Source: Microthyrium microscopicum
Taxonomy: Eukaryota; Ascomycota; Dothideomycetes; Microthyriales; Microthyriaceae
DNA length: 64,000 bases
Direction of reading: 5' to 3'
Assembly: GCA_010405405.1 (NCBI GenBank)
Contig: MU004235.1
Span: 1,936,157-2,000,156, forward strand
Numbering within the stretch: position 1 is the stretch's first letter; each line of letters starts with the position of its first letter. The notes beneath the pieces are model-generated. The model worked only from the letters and a program-made list of their open reading frames with translations. It did not search any database and was not told where the DNA came from. This document shows positions 46,215 to 56,983 of the stretch, piece by piece. Made by a program: the position numbers and the translations under genes.

Positions 46215-46705
46215 TTAATTCTTCTCCCCATCATCTTCTACGAAATGCTGCTTGGCCTGCGGATCTTGAACCTCCTCTTGACCTTGAGCCTCCCCTTGAT
46301 CTTGAACCGCCTTCTGGTCTTGACTTGCCTCCTGGTCCTGGATGTCCTTCTGGCGCTTTATTGAGGCCTTCATGTATGGACACAACAAATGACAGGCTCT
46401 TTCTTGACAGAGAGGACAATCACGAGGCCATGGCTTCGGTGCTTTTGGCTCTATGCGATTATCAGTCTCACCATGACATAAGGAAGTGAGGTCTACATAC
46501 CCTGTGGTGAGTCATCTTGCATTTGGGTCTCTTCGTACGCCGAACAGTATCGAAATAGCCAGGACGATGAGCCGGTATTTGGAGGAGCATGGTAGGCAAT
46601 GCAGCTTGACTCGAGATAACTCATCTGCAACATTAGGTCTTGTAGGCTAGTAGCGTGTGAGGCCGGTTCCGCTGCTGGTACGTAATTTGTGGAGGACGAC
46701 GACAT
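46215..46705 (-). CDS. CPLCQ-module family protein, copy 2 (146 aa)
   Basis: Exons 46705-46501 and 46450-46215. The 50-nt phase-1 intron runs GTATGT to GCATAG. Exon 1 encodes a Ser/Ala-rich body ending YCSAYEETQMQDDSPQ. Exon 2 encodes EPKAPKPWPRDC, PLCQERACHLLCPYM and a long Gln/Asp/Glu-rich tail with short repeats (QDQEASQDQKAVQDQG). Start 46705 follows the first Met before the Ser run; an upstream in-frame Met at 46798 is possible. No targeting signal. A 16-bp minisatellite lies just upstream (46891-46980). Confidence 0.7.
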
Positions 46706-46890
46706 GATTCTTCCAAAGAAGCCTTTGCGGGTTGCAGCTTTGAAGTGGTCGCGGGCGATGCAATTTTTCTGCAAGGAATCTGAGAGAAATGAACGCACGT
46801 AATGGTAAGTAAAACAAGTTGCAAAGTGGATGTTAAAGACTTTGAACGAGGAGAAGCTCTGTTGTTTTAAGCTCGATTGAATCTATACTG

Positions 46891-46980
46891 TGGTGAAATA
46901 TGCTGGTAGTGAAATTTGCTGGTGGTGAAATATGCTGGTAGTGAAATATGCTGGTGGTGAAATATGCTGGTGGTGAAATG
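46891..46980. repeat. 16-bp minisatellite, about 5.5 copies
   Basis: Consensus tgctggtggtgaaata, with tgctggtagtgaaata and one tttgctgg variant. Located in the upstream region of copy 2, not in a coding frame. Confidence 0.85.
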
Positions 46981-48045
46981 TCAGACTGCACCGGGTCTAA
47001 CTTCTTCAAGAAACCTGAGGTACAACTAAGTTTCAGGATGGAGGTGTCGTTTTAACATATCACATAGGCCGAACTCGTTAAGGAGCAACAGCTTCGCCAT
47101 GCCCATCTCTACTCATCATCCTATATATGTGTTCTTAAATGTTGCATTTATCGGCATTACCTGGGCCGCTCTATGACGACTTTAGATGGGGACACCAGCA
47201 GCTGCAGTATCGCTTTTGGCCGAGCAGGCACCCACGATGCCATGTCTTAGACTGCTCTGCCTCTACATATCTCTCAATGCATTTGTAGCACGCAAAGCGT
47301 CAGGATGACCGTACTCTTTGGCTCTATTTATGAGAAAACCAAATTTTCGGACTGCTCATCCGGGGCAATAGAACATTGGGCGCTATGGGGAGAAGTACTT
47401 CATGACCAGAATTGAGAGGATCATTGCATCATTGGTGGTACCGCGCCCTTGAGACAATCAAGCAGGAAATTGGCGTCGCTTTTTACGCTCATCTCAAATT
47501 CGATTACGGCAACCTGTGAGCAAAAGTTGATTGCAAGGCTGTGAATGTTCTTCAGGGCGCTCAGACTCGTGCCAGAAGAACTCACACACTCCTCGCTGGC
47601 CATTTGTACGCTCGGTCGGACTGGCAGGGACGTCGCGAGCTTGGCCAATAGGAAATAGATGGTTCGTGAGTATATAATAGACGCTTCCGAACATGCCGGC
47701 TATCTGTTTCAAAAGTCTGTCGAGAAACAGGAAGGTATTAGGTTTCTGATGTAGGTTCTGGCGCAGTTGTACTAGAGGCTAGGCACGTTACATAGCAAGA
47801 TTCAGTATGAGACGGGTATTGAAGCAATTGATTATCAACAATGACCATAGCTGGTCTCACAAAAGGCCGTAACCAAAGATCCGACGGCACTTGAAATTCC
47901 AACAGCAGACAAGAAAAATGTGGCTCCTCTGGACTTTGCTGCTCTGCTGCTTTGCTGCGCTAAGAAACGACTGTGTTTGCCAGAGCCTAAGAATACCTCA
48001 AAAGCAAACGCTCTGATCACGAGAAGCATGAAAACATCATCTCTT

Positions 48046-48507
48046 CAATATTTCCATTTGCCCTCGTTGAAAGCCTTCAGGTATGGGCAGCGAAGGTCAC
48101 AGAACTTTTCCTGACAAAGCGGGCATCCACGAGGCTATGGCTTTGCCTCGGATTTTGTCTTCGTCTGCGTCTCTGTTGGTTGGTTGTTAGCACCTCACGT
48201 GGAAAGGAGATTTCGTTGCCTTACCGTCTTCTTTGGGTGGCTCATTATATAGAAGAGCACCAAAACAGATGAATCGTGTGTTGGGACAAACAGCTGGAGC
48301 TTGTACTAGAGGTCGGAACGCTAATATGTCATACCTGCCGTTCGTCCACGAAGGAGGCCAACTTCGATAAACAATAGTGCTAGTACCGTAGACATCGCAT
48401 ACAATAAAGGCCCTTGGTGGGTTTAAGCCCGCACGAGGAGCCGTCAGGTGCAAAATCATTCTTGTGCGACGGGGCGTAAGGGGGAAGGAGAGATTGTTAT
48501 GGGACAT
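48046..48507 (-). pseudogene. CPLCQ-family copy 3, stop codon inside the module
   Basis: Exons 48507-48225 and 48172-48046, with a phase-1 intron GTAAGG...CAACAG. The last exon reads SEAKP, then TAG (48137-48135) where every other copy has TGG for Trp, then PRGCPLCQEKFCDLRCPYL and a short tail ending KWKY. A single G-to-A change explains the stop, so the loss is recent. The body is Pro/Arg-rich (APRAGLNPPRAF, YRSWPPSWTNGRYD). The FCDLRCP variant places it with copies 5 and 11 as a sub-family. Confidence 0.72.
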
Positions 48508-48836
48508 TGCTGGAGGCAGATCGATTTCCGTATTTTGTGTCTAAACAGGTTCTAGACGGATGTATAACTGATGAGCAACAGTATGGAGAAATGGGGTAAT
48601 GGAAACTGAATAGTACGGGGGAGCTCAATAGTCAAGACAAGGTTGGGGTTCGACCGGTGGCCAAACAAACACAGCTAACATTAAATAGAAAGAACGACAG
48701 CTATGGGAGACAGCCCAACTTCTGGCTCTAAATCTAAAGCTCCTTCTATAATTTTCAGTCCTGGTCCAGAGATGCTCGAGCGCACAATTATTTCATCAGA
48801 ACGCTAATCACAGCCACAACACCATTCAGCTCCGAC

Positions 48837-49204
48837 CTATGTCTGCCAGATCTCCTCCTTCCACTCTTCTTCCTGGGCCTGCTCCTCAGCCTTATTCTTG
48901 TTGGCCGTCTTCAACTACGGGCACAGCAAGTGGCAATAACGGTCTGGCATAAAGGACAATCACGAGGCCAGGGCTTGCCCTCTTGGATACAGTCAGCACA
49001 GGTAGGTATGTAAGTAGTTAAACAAGACTTCTCTATTTTCACACCTTTCTTCTCGACCTCTTTGATCTCCTCGGCAGCTGGCATAAGCTCAGAGAGCTCA
49101 CAAAGTCCTCCTGCCTGCAAAGGTATCGAAGACCAAGCCCACACGCTAGCGATATTGACCTCTTGGCCATCGTCATATTGTGCGCGCCTGAGTTTTGTTG
49201 ACAT
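48837..49204 (-). pseudogene. CPLCQ-family copy 4, frameshifted module
   Basis: Exon 1 (49204-49045) encodes 53 residues with ELSELMPAAEEIKEVEKK. The phase-1 intron GTGTGA...CCAAG leads to EGKPWPRDCPLCQ. One G is missing after CPLCQ, so the frame leaves DRYCHLLCP. In the corrected register the Tyr of CPYL is also TAG. The charged tail (KTANKNKAEEQAQEEEW) is still recognisable. Two independent lesions mark it as a pseudogene, although exon 1 and the splice sites are intact. Confidence 0.7.
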
Positions 49205-49767
49205 AGAAACGCCCCGTAAAGCACATGATGCATATATTTGCTCTCAGGTCCAGCGCAAGTCCAAGGCTACTTCAATGCTGTAACGAGTGTATGGGGCAGA
49301 CATATGTTGTGGAGGGTCTGGAGGTGGTCGAATATGTGGCGGTGGAAAGAAAGGTGCAGCACAGGGCGCGAAGCCTCGCGGCAGGAAGCTGCCGTTCATT
49401 TTTGTCGAGGAATAGTCTGATTAATAATGACAGCTTTTATCCCTGACGCGGAATGCTGAAGGAAGTGGTGAGCTTTTGAACGGGAACGTACGTGCGAAGG
49501 CAGGAAGGTGATAGTACGTATTTCGAAGAGCGGGTCGTTGTGAAGAATAGCAATATGTAAGTAGGTGCTATGGGTAAATGGCTGGAAGGAGTTGAAAAAC
49601 ATTCCGGTGGCAGCTACATTCCTCTTTCTGTGTCCAAGTGCAAGTGCAAGTGAAATGGCAGGAGCGGCCATAAATCTGGAAAATCCTTTGTAGCCGTTGA
49701 CGAGATGTATCGATTTCGCTCTCATTTTCTTCGCCAGAGACTCGCAACCGGTCCATCGTTCGCAGAC

Positions 49768-50375
49768 TCACTTCTTATCCTTCTTTCCATTATCTGCCTT
49801 TAGATATGGGCAGCGGAGGTCGCAGAAACGGTCTTGACAGAGTGGACACCCTCGTGGCCAAATCTCTATCTCTTTCTTTGGCTCTTCTGTAGATCGTTAG
49901 TCCGGAAATATTAGAACAGTCGAACTCGCGTACCAAGCCTCACCACATCGAGTGGCAGATCCGGCCAAGCTATCATATAAGACCATTCTGGCCACTCTGC
50001 AGAGCATTGAAACCAGCGTGGAAGATCATAGGCACAACAAAGTGGAAATCCCACATGATCGTAAGCAGTTCGACCTGGGAAACCATTTGGATCTGTCCAC
50101 CTAAAGATGGTAATATCTCGCAATAGGTTGCCATTTGAATTGTCGTACATAGCCTCTTTCAACCGCTTTGCTCGGGCCTGTATTTGTTGCAGCTGCTTGG
50201 TTGTAGGAGTATAAGGTCTCGGTAGGTTATGGGTATAACTGTCATATGGAAGACCAGCATAGTTACAGAAATCGTCTACCTGACCGACAGCGAGGTTCCA
50301 GGCCATGCGAATTTGGTTTTCATTCATGCTAGATTCTGGCTGGTCCTTATTTTGCCTTTTATCAGTGGTATTCAT
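49768..50375 (-). CDS. CPLCQ-module family protein, copy 5 (186 aa)
   Basis: Exons 50375-49934 and 49886-49768, joined by a phase-1 intron GTACGC...CTACAG. The body carries the family's helical segment (YTPTTKQLQQIQARAKRLKE), related to copies 7 and 8. A Trp-rich stretch follows (DLPRWFQCSAEWPEWSYMI). Exon 2 encodes EEPKKEIEIWPRGC, PLCQDRFCDLRCPYL and a short Lys-rich tail. EIEIW and FCDLRCP are shared with copy 11. An in-frame ATG at 50420 would add 15 mostly hydrophobic residues. No signal peptide is called with the chosen start. The function is unknown. Confidence 0.72.
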
Positions 50376-50639
50376 CTCGAAAGAGGAGGATGGAAGTTGA
50401 TGAAGAAAAAAGAACTTCAAGCTGTAGAAATTTATTGATAGGAACTACCGTCCTTGCAAGCGGGTATTTGAGTTTGCTCGGAGGAAGGTTTCAAAAACTT
50501 TGAAAGACTGAACAAGCTAAGCAGAAAGTAAGTGAGTGAAAAGTGGGAAAAAGGTGACTTATTGCAAGGTGCTGTCAAGATAATTGAAGGTGAGGCGCAA
50601 TGAAAGCTTCTTTGATTCTTATGTCTAAGGTTTACTTGT

Positions 50640-51334
50640 TTCCTCCGGTTTTGAGCCGCTTCATCTCATCTTCCTGCCTTTTCGAGGTCTTTAGTTACGA
50701 ACGCAGAAAATAGCGGAAATGGACCTGACACAGCGGGCAATTTCGAGGCCATGGCTTCTCTTGCCCATCTGGAAATACATTAGCAAGTTGACTTGGATGC
50801 GAAATACGTTTCGCATACACTTGTCTTCTTTCTGATCAACATCCTCGAGATACCAATGATATATATTTGGCCGTCCATGTCGCTCTGCGAATTTGCGCGA
50901 GGAAGGCTGAGAATCGAGGGTAAGGAGACAACGATGCTCCGAGTCGTAAACTCGTCCCAAGCTCGCCACCAAATTCATCATTTTGGTCCGCCTAGTAAAG
51001 ATTACTCCAGCTAACAGGTAGATGTCCGGGGCATCTCCTCGCCCGCTTCTGTCTACTGCCACACTTAGGTTTGCATGGTCCGAAGCTCTTGTAGAGTAGG
51101 GACATGAGAAGGGCCAAATTAGTAGGCAACAGGATCGTCAGGAAGGTCAATGTCATGAACGAGCTGTGCCATTTGGTGTGTAGCGCGAAGCCATGCAGAG
51201 CGGATCAGCTCAACTAGTTCGGGACAGGTCGTATTATGGAAGACGATGGGACTGCTATTCTTTTCAAGTGGTGGATATGGAGCGTGGCGGCAAGGGTAGA
51301 TACGTCTGTAAGGATCAGTGATGATTGTAGGCAT
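50640..51334 (-). pseudogene. CPLCQ-family copy 6, decayed module
   Basis: The last exon still reads GQEKPWPRNCPLCQ, but the next two Cys are Arg (VHFRYFLR) and the Tyr of CPYL is a TAA stop. A Lys-rich tail remains in frame beyond it. Upstream, frames at 50691-51062 and 51119-51334 (MPTIITDPYRRIYPCRHAPY) appear to be parts of the body, with no clean splice between them. Loss of the second Cys pair makes the product non-functional if that pair binds metal. Confidence 0.6.
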
Positions 51335-51726
51335 TTTGGTTCCGGGAACTGGATTGAGATGGATATACTTCGAGGAGGGGGTTTTCCGGCAGTTGAAGGA
51401 AAAGATGGATAGATTTGGAAAAAGGGTTCGCAGTTGGAGGAAAGTGTTGACAGATAGAGCAGCGTGTTGATGAAGTTTATGTTGTCTCGAGTAGGCCACG
51501 GACAAAAAAGGAGCAAAAGAGGTCGCGGTTGAGGAATCCGCATCACGGTAGGCATGAGTAGACGATGAGATATCAGTGTACAAGAGATTCGAGGTAAAAC
51601 AAGCGACACGAGAACTTCCAAAGCTCGATCTGGATTTGAGTTGGTTTTATTCTAACACAATGTGACCTCTAGACAATCAACCCTGGCCATGACAGATTCC
51701 CAGAGGAAAGAAGCCCATAACGTGGC

Positions 51727-52359
51727 TTACTCGCGCTTCAATCGCTTTTCTTCCTCCGCCTTCTTCAAGTAAGGACACAGCAGATGACATAACGACTCTT
51801 GGCAAAGAGGACAATCGCGAGGCCATGGTTTTTCTGCCTTCTCTGACCCGTAGTTAGCAATGCAGTGGTAAGGTAACAATAAGCTTAACATACCAGTCGG
51901 TACCAATGGAGTCGGCTTTTGAATGTGGTGTTCATCGCGAATATGTGCTGGAAGAGGCCCAGCCCAATACGCGCTCACAGTCTTCTCGGAGCAGGTATAA
52001 CCATGCGTGTTCACATACATCACTGGTCGACGATTCCTATCCAAAATTGTCGTACCAAGAGGGCTGCGTCGAAGCAGCGCCGAGAAAGTGACGCCAGGGT
52101 TCTGAGCGACGTTGCATTCCATCAGCTGTTGTAGTCTAGCTTCAAGGTTGTTGAGGTCATCGATAGTTGGCTTGAACAGAGGCGCTTGAGCAACTCGAGG
52201 GACGTGGCCGAAACCAAGGCCTGTCATTATTTGTCCTATTCGACCCATTGCGATACCATACATTTTGGCGATGTGCGCGTTGACCTGCGCTTCATTCTGT
52301 TCGTCGGTCTGCGCAGATGATGGCTCGCTTTTCGCTGCTGTCTGGTTGGCGCTTTCCAT
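51727..52359 (-). CDS. CPLCQ-module family protein, copy 7 (193 aa)
   Basis: Exons 52359-51894 and 51842-51727. The 51-nt phase-1 intron (GTATGT, a TTGCTAAC branch site, GTCAG) has no stop in frame, so an unspliced reading also stays open. The body has the helical segment FKPTIDDLNNLEARLQQLME, then TTILDRNRRPVMYVNTHGY with TCSE, the best-preserved form of the 'DR..P..VNTxGYxC' segment. Exon 2 encodes EKAEKPWPRDC, PLCQESLCHLLCPYL and a KKAEEEKRLKRE tail. It is a good reference member of the family. The function is unknown. Confidence 0.75.
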   Translation of the reverse strand: MESANQTAAKSEPSSAQTDEQNEAQVNAHIAKMYGIAMGRIGQIMTGLGFGHVPRVAQAPLFKPTIDDLNNLEARLQQLMECNVAQNPGVTFSALLRRSPLGTTILDRNRRPVMYVNTHGYTCSEKTVSAYWAGPLPAHIRDEHHIQKPTPLVPTGMLSLLLPYHCIANYGSEKAEKPWPRDCPLCQESLCHLLCPYLKKAEEEKRLKRE

Positions 52360-52616
52360 GATGAACGAAGGGATGGATGCGACTGGCACGAACGTGAGGT
52401 ATGAAAGTCAATTCAACGTCGTGGTTGAATGAACTTGCTTCGGTCAGGAAGTTGTCGAAGGTAAGGATCAAGAATTGCAAAAGTCATGAACGAAATAACA
52501 GAGCAAGGTATAGGGATTACTCCGGGTGAAATAGCTCGGAGTGGTGGAGATACGCCACTTATTCTACCTAAACAGGAACCTGAAAAGACACCTACCAACT
52601 TCTAGTCCCCGTAATA

Positions 52617-53278
52617 TCACGATAGGATCCGATCCGAGATGTCGCCCTCATTTAAAGTATGTTCCAGGTGCCTCTGTGGATCTCGTTCGAGCACCCTTAG
52701 CTTTTCCTTCTCAGCCTTCTTCAGATAAGGACACAAGATGTGACAGGGACTCGTCTGGCATAATGGACAGTTTCGAGGCCACGGCTTATCGACATCTCCT
52801 AGAAAGTTTTATATTTTCCGAGCATGAAGCTGGGCTGAACATACCACTTGACATGGATCGAGGAAACACGTTGTGCTTGAGTTCACTGATTCGTGCTGCT
52901 GGAGGAAGGCCATCGAAGCAAACCAGGTGGAGCGTCAGAGCATCTATATCCTCTCGTGTTGACGTGCAAGATTGGATGACCCATTCGATCAAACACTGTC
53001 AGACCAGATTGGCCAGAGGAGATGTTTAGATGGAAAGGTTCATCAGGGCGTTGAGCGGTATTTGCATCCCGCAATCGCTTCACGCGACGCTGCATGGAGC
53101 GCAAGTGTTTGATTGTAGGCGTGGGCGCAGTATTGTGGTTATAAATGACAGTGCCGCCGATGGTCGCGAAGATTTCGGTCAGCTCACGTACTGCGGCATC
53201 GTACATATCCTGAATTTGCGCGGCAGTGAGTTGTGGAGATGTCTCTTCAGTTTCTTGCCCTTGATTTTTGGCTTCCAT
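52617..53278 (-). pseudogene. CPLCQ-family copy 8, single frameshift in the body
   Basis: Close relative of copy 7. Exon 1 from 53278 reads MEAKNQGQETEE, then TPTIKHLRSMQRRVKRLRD and LTVFDRMGHPILHVNTRGY with RCSD. Near 52920 the frame must shift by one base to reach the rest (LPPAARISELKHNV) and the GTATGT donor at 52844. Exon 2 (52798-52617) is intact: DKPWPRNC, PLCQTSPCHILCPYL and a charged tail. The single indel suggests a young pseudogene or an assembly error. Confidence 0.65.
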
Positions 53279-53718
53279 TTTGGCTTGAGGATTGGTTGCG
53301 GGTATTGAAGAGGCGAACATTACAATTTGGAGCAATGCACATGTGAGTAGTCCGAACATGTTTTATACTAGTACAAGTTTATTGCCGCCTCGAGAGTTTC
53401 ACATAGCTTGAACAGTAGGTTACGGGGACAAGAGACTGCATAGACTCTAGAGAACAGGTTGCGTAGAAAAGGCTTAGCTAGGCGATTATAAAGCTAATAA
53501 TAGGTAAAAACGTAGCTTAAGGGTAGTCGAGGTTAAGGCATACAAAGTGAAGAGATGAATTCTCTACCTTGCGCTAATTTCAACAAGATCCGCTAACGCC
53601 ATCCGTAACCTCGACATCGAGTCCCTAGCTTCTCAAAATATAACCTCGAAGGCGCATAACTAAGCCTCAATGGCGAGTAGAACTAACGAAATATCTTTCT
53701 GTTACAAAAGGGTACAAG

Positions 53719-54374
53719 TTAAAGTCTCTGCCGCTTCACTTGTCGTTCCTCTTCGGCTCTTCTCAAGTACGGGCACAATAAGGAGCAGAAGCTCGTCTGA
53801 CAAAGGGGACAATCCCGCGGCCATGGCTTTTGCTCTGCTTTTGTCTAAGAGTCAGCATGATGTTGATAACAGTGCACACTTGTTGTGATATACCTTTTTC
53901 TTCCGGCAATACTGTTTCAGGTACTTCAAGAGATTCTGCGGGTTCGGGATTCTGATCGTGGATTGGGTATTCCGAGCAACGGATTACTCCTTGTCGCAAC
54001 AATCTCCGGCGGTATCGTGCGCGCGCTGTACGGATATTGGTCTGTATCCGGTGTTCCTCAGAGTTGCGGCTATTCATTCGCCTTTGGAATGCTTCAGACT
54101 GCTCTCGAATTTGCTTGTATATTCCATCAAGTCGGCTGTGCAACCGTTCTAAAAGCTCCGGTTGGCCGGCGCCTCCATTTATTGCGAGATGAATATCCGC
54201 TCTGAGGAAGAGTTCTTTCATTAGTTCGCGGTTGTTGGCATGATCTAAATTCTGTTGAGTTCGAATGGTAGCCAGTCTTGCCAGGAGATGGGGAGGTGGC
54301 GCAAAAGGTGGCGCAAAAGGTGGCGCAAAAGGTGGCGCAAAAGGTGGCGCAGCTTGGCCGTTGTTGTTACTCAT
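53719..54374 (-). CDS. CPLCQ-module family protein, copy 9 (199 aa, PPFA repeats)
   Basis: Exons 54374-53894 and 53837-53719, with a phase-1 intron GTATAT to ACAAAAG. The N-terminus contains four tandem Pro-Pro-Phe-Ala units, encoded by a 12-bp minisatellite. A helical, Arg-rich body follows (ELLERLHSRLDGIYKQIRE, ARARYRRRLLRQG) and then RCSEYP. Exon 2 encodes AEQKPWPRDC, PLCQTSFCSLLCPYL and RRAEEERQVKRQRL. An alternative acceptor (CTCTTAG) 9 nt upstream would put the module out of frame, so I prefer AAAAG. No targeting signal. The function is unknown. Confidence 0.7.
54297..54346. repeat. 12-bp minisatellite (gcaaaaggtggc), four units
   Basis: Four perfect head-to-tail units inside exon 1 of copy 9, read on the minus strand as Pro-Pro-Phe-Ala. 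Perfect identity suggests recent expansion and possible length variation between strains. Confidence 0.9.
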
Positions 54375-54769
54375 TCTGAGACTTATAAGCGATCAAGATG
54401 ATTTTGAAGAGCAAAGAATTGGCGCTTTGTTGTGAACAGAAAAAGTCTTTACTTATTTCTTGTAGAAGGGAGATTAAATCAAAGGTACAATATTTCACAG
54501 GAGTTCAGTCACTTTTATGTCAGCGCCACAACCTCAACCAAGGTTGACATCTACCAAATATCGAGATACCGACACTTTAACCAGTCAAAAATAGATAAAC
54601 GAAGTTTGTTTGATTATGGTATCTTTTCTTATTCAATGACGAGCAGACGCTCGAATATTACGCCTTTTAAGGCAAACAACCTATCCGCTCAAGACGTTGC
54701 AAATAGTGACATTATACCCAGATGGAGCGCCCTCCCCCATCCAAAATGTCAACCCTTTACATCTTCATG

Positions 54770-55381
54770 CTACTCACCCGGCTTCATTTGCGCTCTAAGG
54801 TAAGGGCACAAGGGGTGGCAGAAGCTTACCTGGCAAAGCGGACATCCACGAGGCCATTGTCGCTCCACCGCCACCGTGTCTCCTGAGGAGTTGTTAGCAC
54901 AACTATACCCTGCAGTATTGAAAGCATAGATACCTTCAGCGTCTATTCCTATCCGAGCAATAGCACGAGTCGTATGTTTCGGCCGCTCTGAACAACGAGC
55001 TGCACGATTTCGATTGCCTCGTACCGGGGCACGTAATTGTTGGTTCAATGCAGTTATTTGTCGCAAGTTGGCTCTCAGTTGGTCGAGCTCTGCCCTTATC
55101 TCATCGGTGTCCCCCGCTGTGTCTTCGGTTCTCGCGTGAGTAGTTCGGATGTTCGCGGGCGTTGTGATTAGACGCGCTGAGTTTGCCTGGGCGTGCGCTC
55201 GGGGGGGAGTTATTCGTGAGTTGTCGGACTGAGAAAGCTGGTGTAGTTGATGCTCAAACTGCGTCAAATCGTGGGAGACTGAGCGAGAACCTGTCAGCAC
55301 CAGTGCTTTGTGGTCTTCAAATTCTGATTCTATCAAATTGTCGTTGCGAAGTGTCAGCTTGGAAATAATGTAACGGAACAT
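54770..55381 (-). CDS. CPLCQ-module family protein, copy 10 (186 aa)
   Basis: Exons 55381-54934 and 54882-54770. The phase-1 intron (GTATCT, a GTGCTAAC branch site, CTCAG) is open in frame if retained. The body has a heptad-like helix (DEIRAELDQLRANLRQITAL) and RCSERP. The family's DR..P..NTxGYxC segment (GIDAEGIYAFNTAGYSCAN) lies partly within the retained-intron reading. That raises the possibility that the intron derives from, or is optionally read as, coding sequence. Exon 2 encodes VERQWPRGC, PLCQVSFCHPLCPYL and a short tail. The function is unknown. Confidence 0.7.
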   Translation of the reverse strand: MFRYIISKLTLRNDNLIESEFEDHKALVLTGSRSVSHDLTQFEHQLHQLSQSDNSRITPPRAHAQANSARLITTPANIRTTHARTEDTAGDTDEIRAELDQLRANLRQITALNQQLRAPVRGNRNRAARCSERPKHTTRAIARIGIDAEGIYAFNTAGYSCANNSSGDTVAVERQWPRGCPLCQVSFCHPLCPYLRAQMKPGE

Positions 55382-55677
55382 GGCTGTAAGACGTGGATGC
55401 TCGTGGATAATAAGTGGGAATTTGGATGATCAAGGAGGAATTGGGTTTGGAGTGGGAGACAAATATTCCAGTGTTGTGGTACCGGTGTGTTGGTGGAAAA
55501 TGATGCTGTGAAATTGGCTACCTGTGACCTAATCCATGCAGGGGTGTTGAGGAAGTTGTCAAGATGAGGAAAGAGCGAAAGTCACCAAGCTTACTGAGGT
55601 CGTTGTACAATCTTCTATTTCGATCTATTAAGCAGCAATATGTATCGGCAGATTTTTCTGGAAAACAGAAAGTCGAT

Positions 55678-56983
55678 CTACTGCAAGTCCATTAAGCTCA
55701 TTTTCACTTGCAGAGCCTCCTTCTCCTCAGGCAAGGATTTGTCGGCAGAAGAGTGCTCCTGAGTTGAACCTTCTCCCTCGCCCTTAGATTCATCTCCCAA
55801 TGAAAGATCTCGCAAGTCCAAGATTGTATCGCCACAGGAAGCTTCCTCGCTATCAAGACTGTTCTGTACAGAAGATTCATGCTTGTTGAGTGTGTGCTCC
55901 CGAATGGTGTCGTCGTCGTCGTCAGAAAGGTCGTTTCGCGCATTTGACGCAGCTTTTTCGCACATCACTTTGGCAATGAAGCTCTCTAGAAACCCGATTT
56001 TCCACGGACAGGCACTAGAAAGAGCTTCCTTGGCTATCTTGGCCTTCTTGCTTAATTTGTCCTTCTCCATCAGCTCGGCGTTTTTGGTCAGCTCGGACTT
56101 CTTGATTAACTCAGTCTCTTTTTCTTTGTTCGCACGCTTCAAGCAAGGACATCGCAAGTCGCAGAACCGCTCTTGGCACAACGGACAGCCTCGAGGCCAG
56201 ATTTCGATCTTTGACGTCTCCTTTTCCTCCTCGTCATGGTGGTTCTCTACGTAGGTTTAGTTATTGAAAAGTTTGTAAGAATTAGCCAGGCTTACCAGTT
56301 TGAGATGGCGATGGCGATTCATACACGGGCATCCCGGCGACAATACCAGCGAAATTACCAGCGACATAATCAGCGATCGCAGGATTCCAAGAACACCAGA
56401 GGCCCGCACGCTGTAGCCTAAGGACCATGCGAGGTGTTGTATTCTCATCCACATAATCTAGCACTGCAGCCAAAAGTGGGCCAGGAGGGGGAAGCCATGG
56501 ATTTGGGTGGAGGGCATGGAAGTTTGCATGCACTTGTCGCCGCTGAGCAATGCGGTCGAAGCCAAGAATGCCTTCAAATGCACTCAATTGAACCCTAAGA
56601 GGATATCTGCGGTTGGTCTGCTCTTCAAGTTGTCGGCGCTGGGCTTCCGAGCCCCTAGCAAGATGGTACAAAAACGCAGCTGTACTCATTGTCTTGGTCA
56701 AAGATTTGACTTCCTGATCCGGATCACCATATCGCCGGAAGTCGTCATAATAGCGAGAGCCTAGATAAGCTTTGTTTCGATAAGTCCCCATCCGGGATAC
56801 GGCAGAAGGAGGTGGACGATGAAGCTCTGGTATTTTGGCGCGGGGATCTGCAAATCGCTGGCGCATGTTATAGGGATCGTTGAGAGAAATTTCCAGCCGA
56901 TTGAGTATTGTATTATAGTAGTAGGTTTTGAGTTGGCGCTCGAACCACCCACATTCAGCGTTGTAGTACCATTTCTTCATCAT
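55678..56983 (-). CDS. CPLCQ-module family protein, copy 11, longest member (418 aa)
   Basis: Exons 56983-56296 and 56246-55678, joined by a phase-1 intron GTAAGC...ACGTAG. The 229-residue body is Tyr/Trp/Arg-rich (KKWYYNAECGWFERQLKTYY, GSRYYDDFRRYGDPDQEV). It shares no obvious segment with copies 7-8. The module reads KIEIWPRGC, PLCQERFCDLRC with CPCL in place of CPYL, and is followed by a 150-residue acidic/Lys/Ser tail (DLSDDDDDTIREH, SLGDESKGEGEG). The very long tail and new body show how freely the module has been combined. The function is unknown. Confidence 0.72.

Noticed and set aside
50640-53278. Repeat-induced point mutation as the cause of the broken array copies
   Set aside because: Lesions include indels and transversions (TAC to TAA or TAG) and T-to-C changes at Cys codons. 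Copies are not AT-shifted overall.
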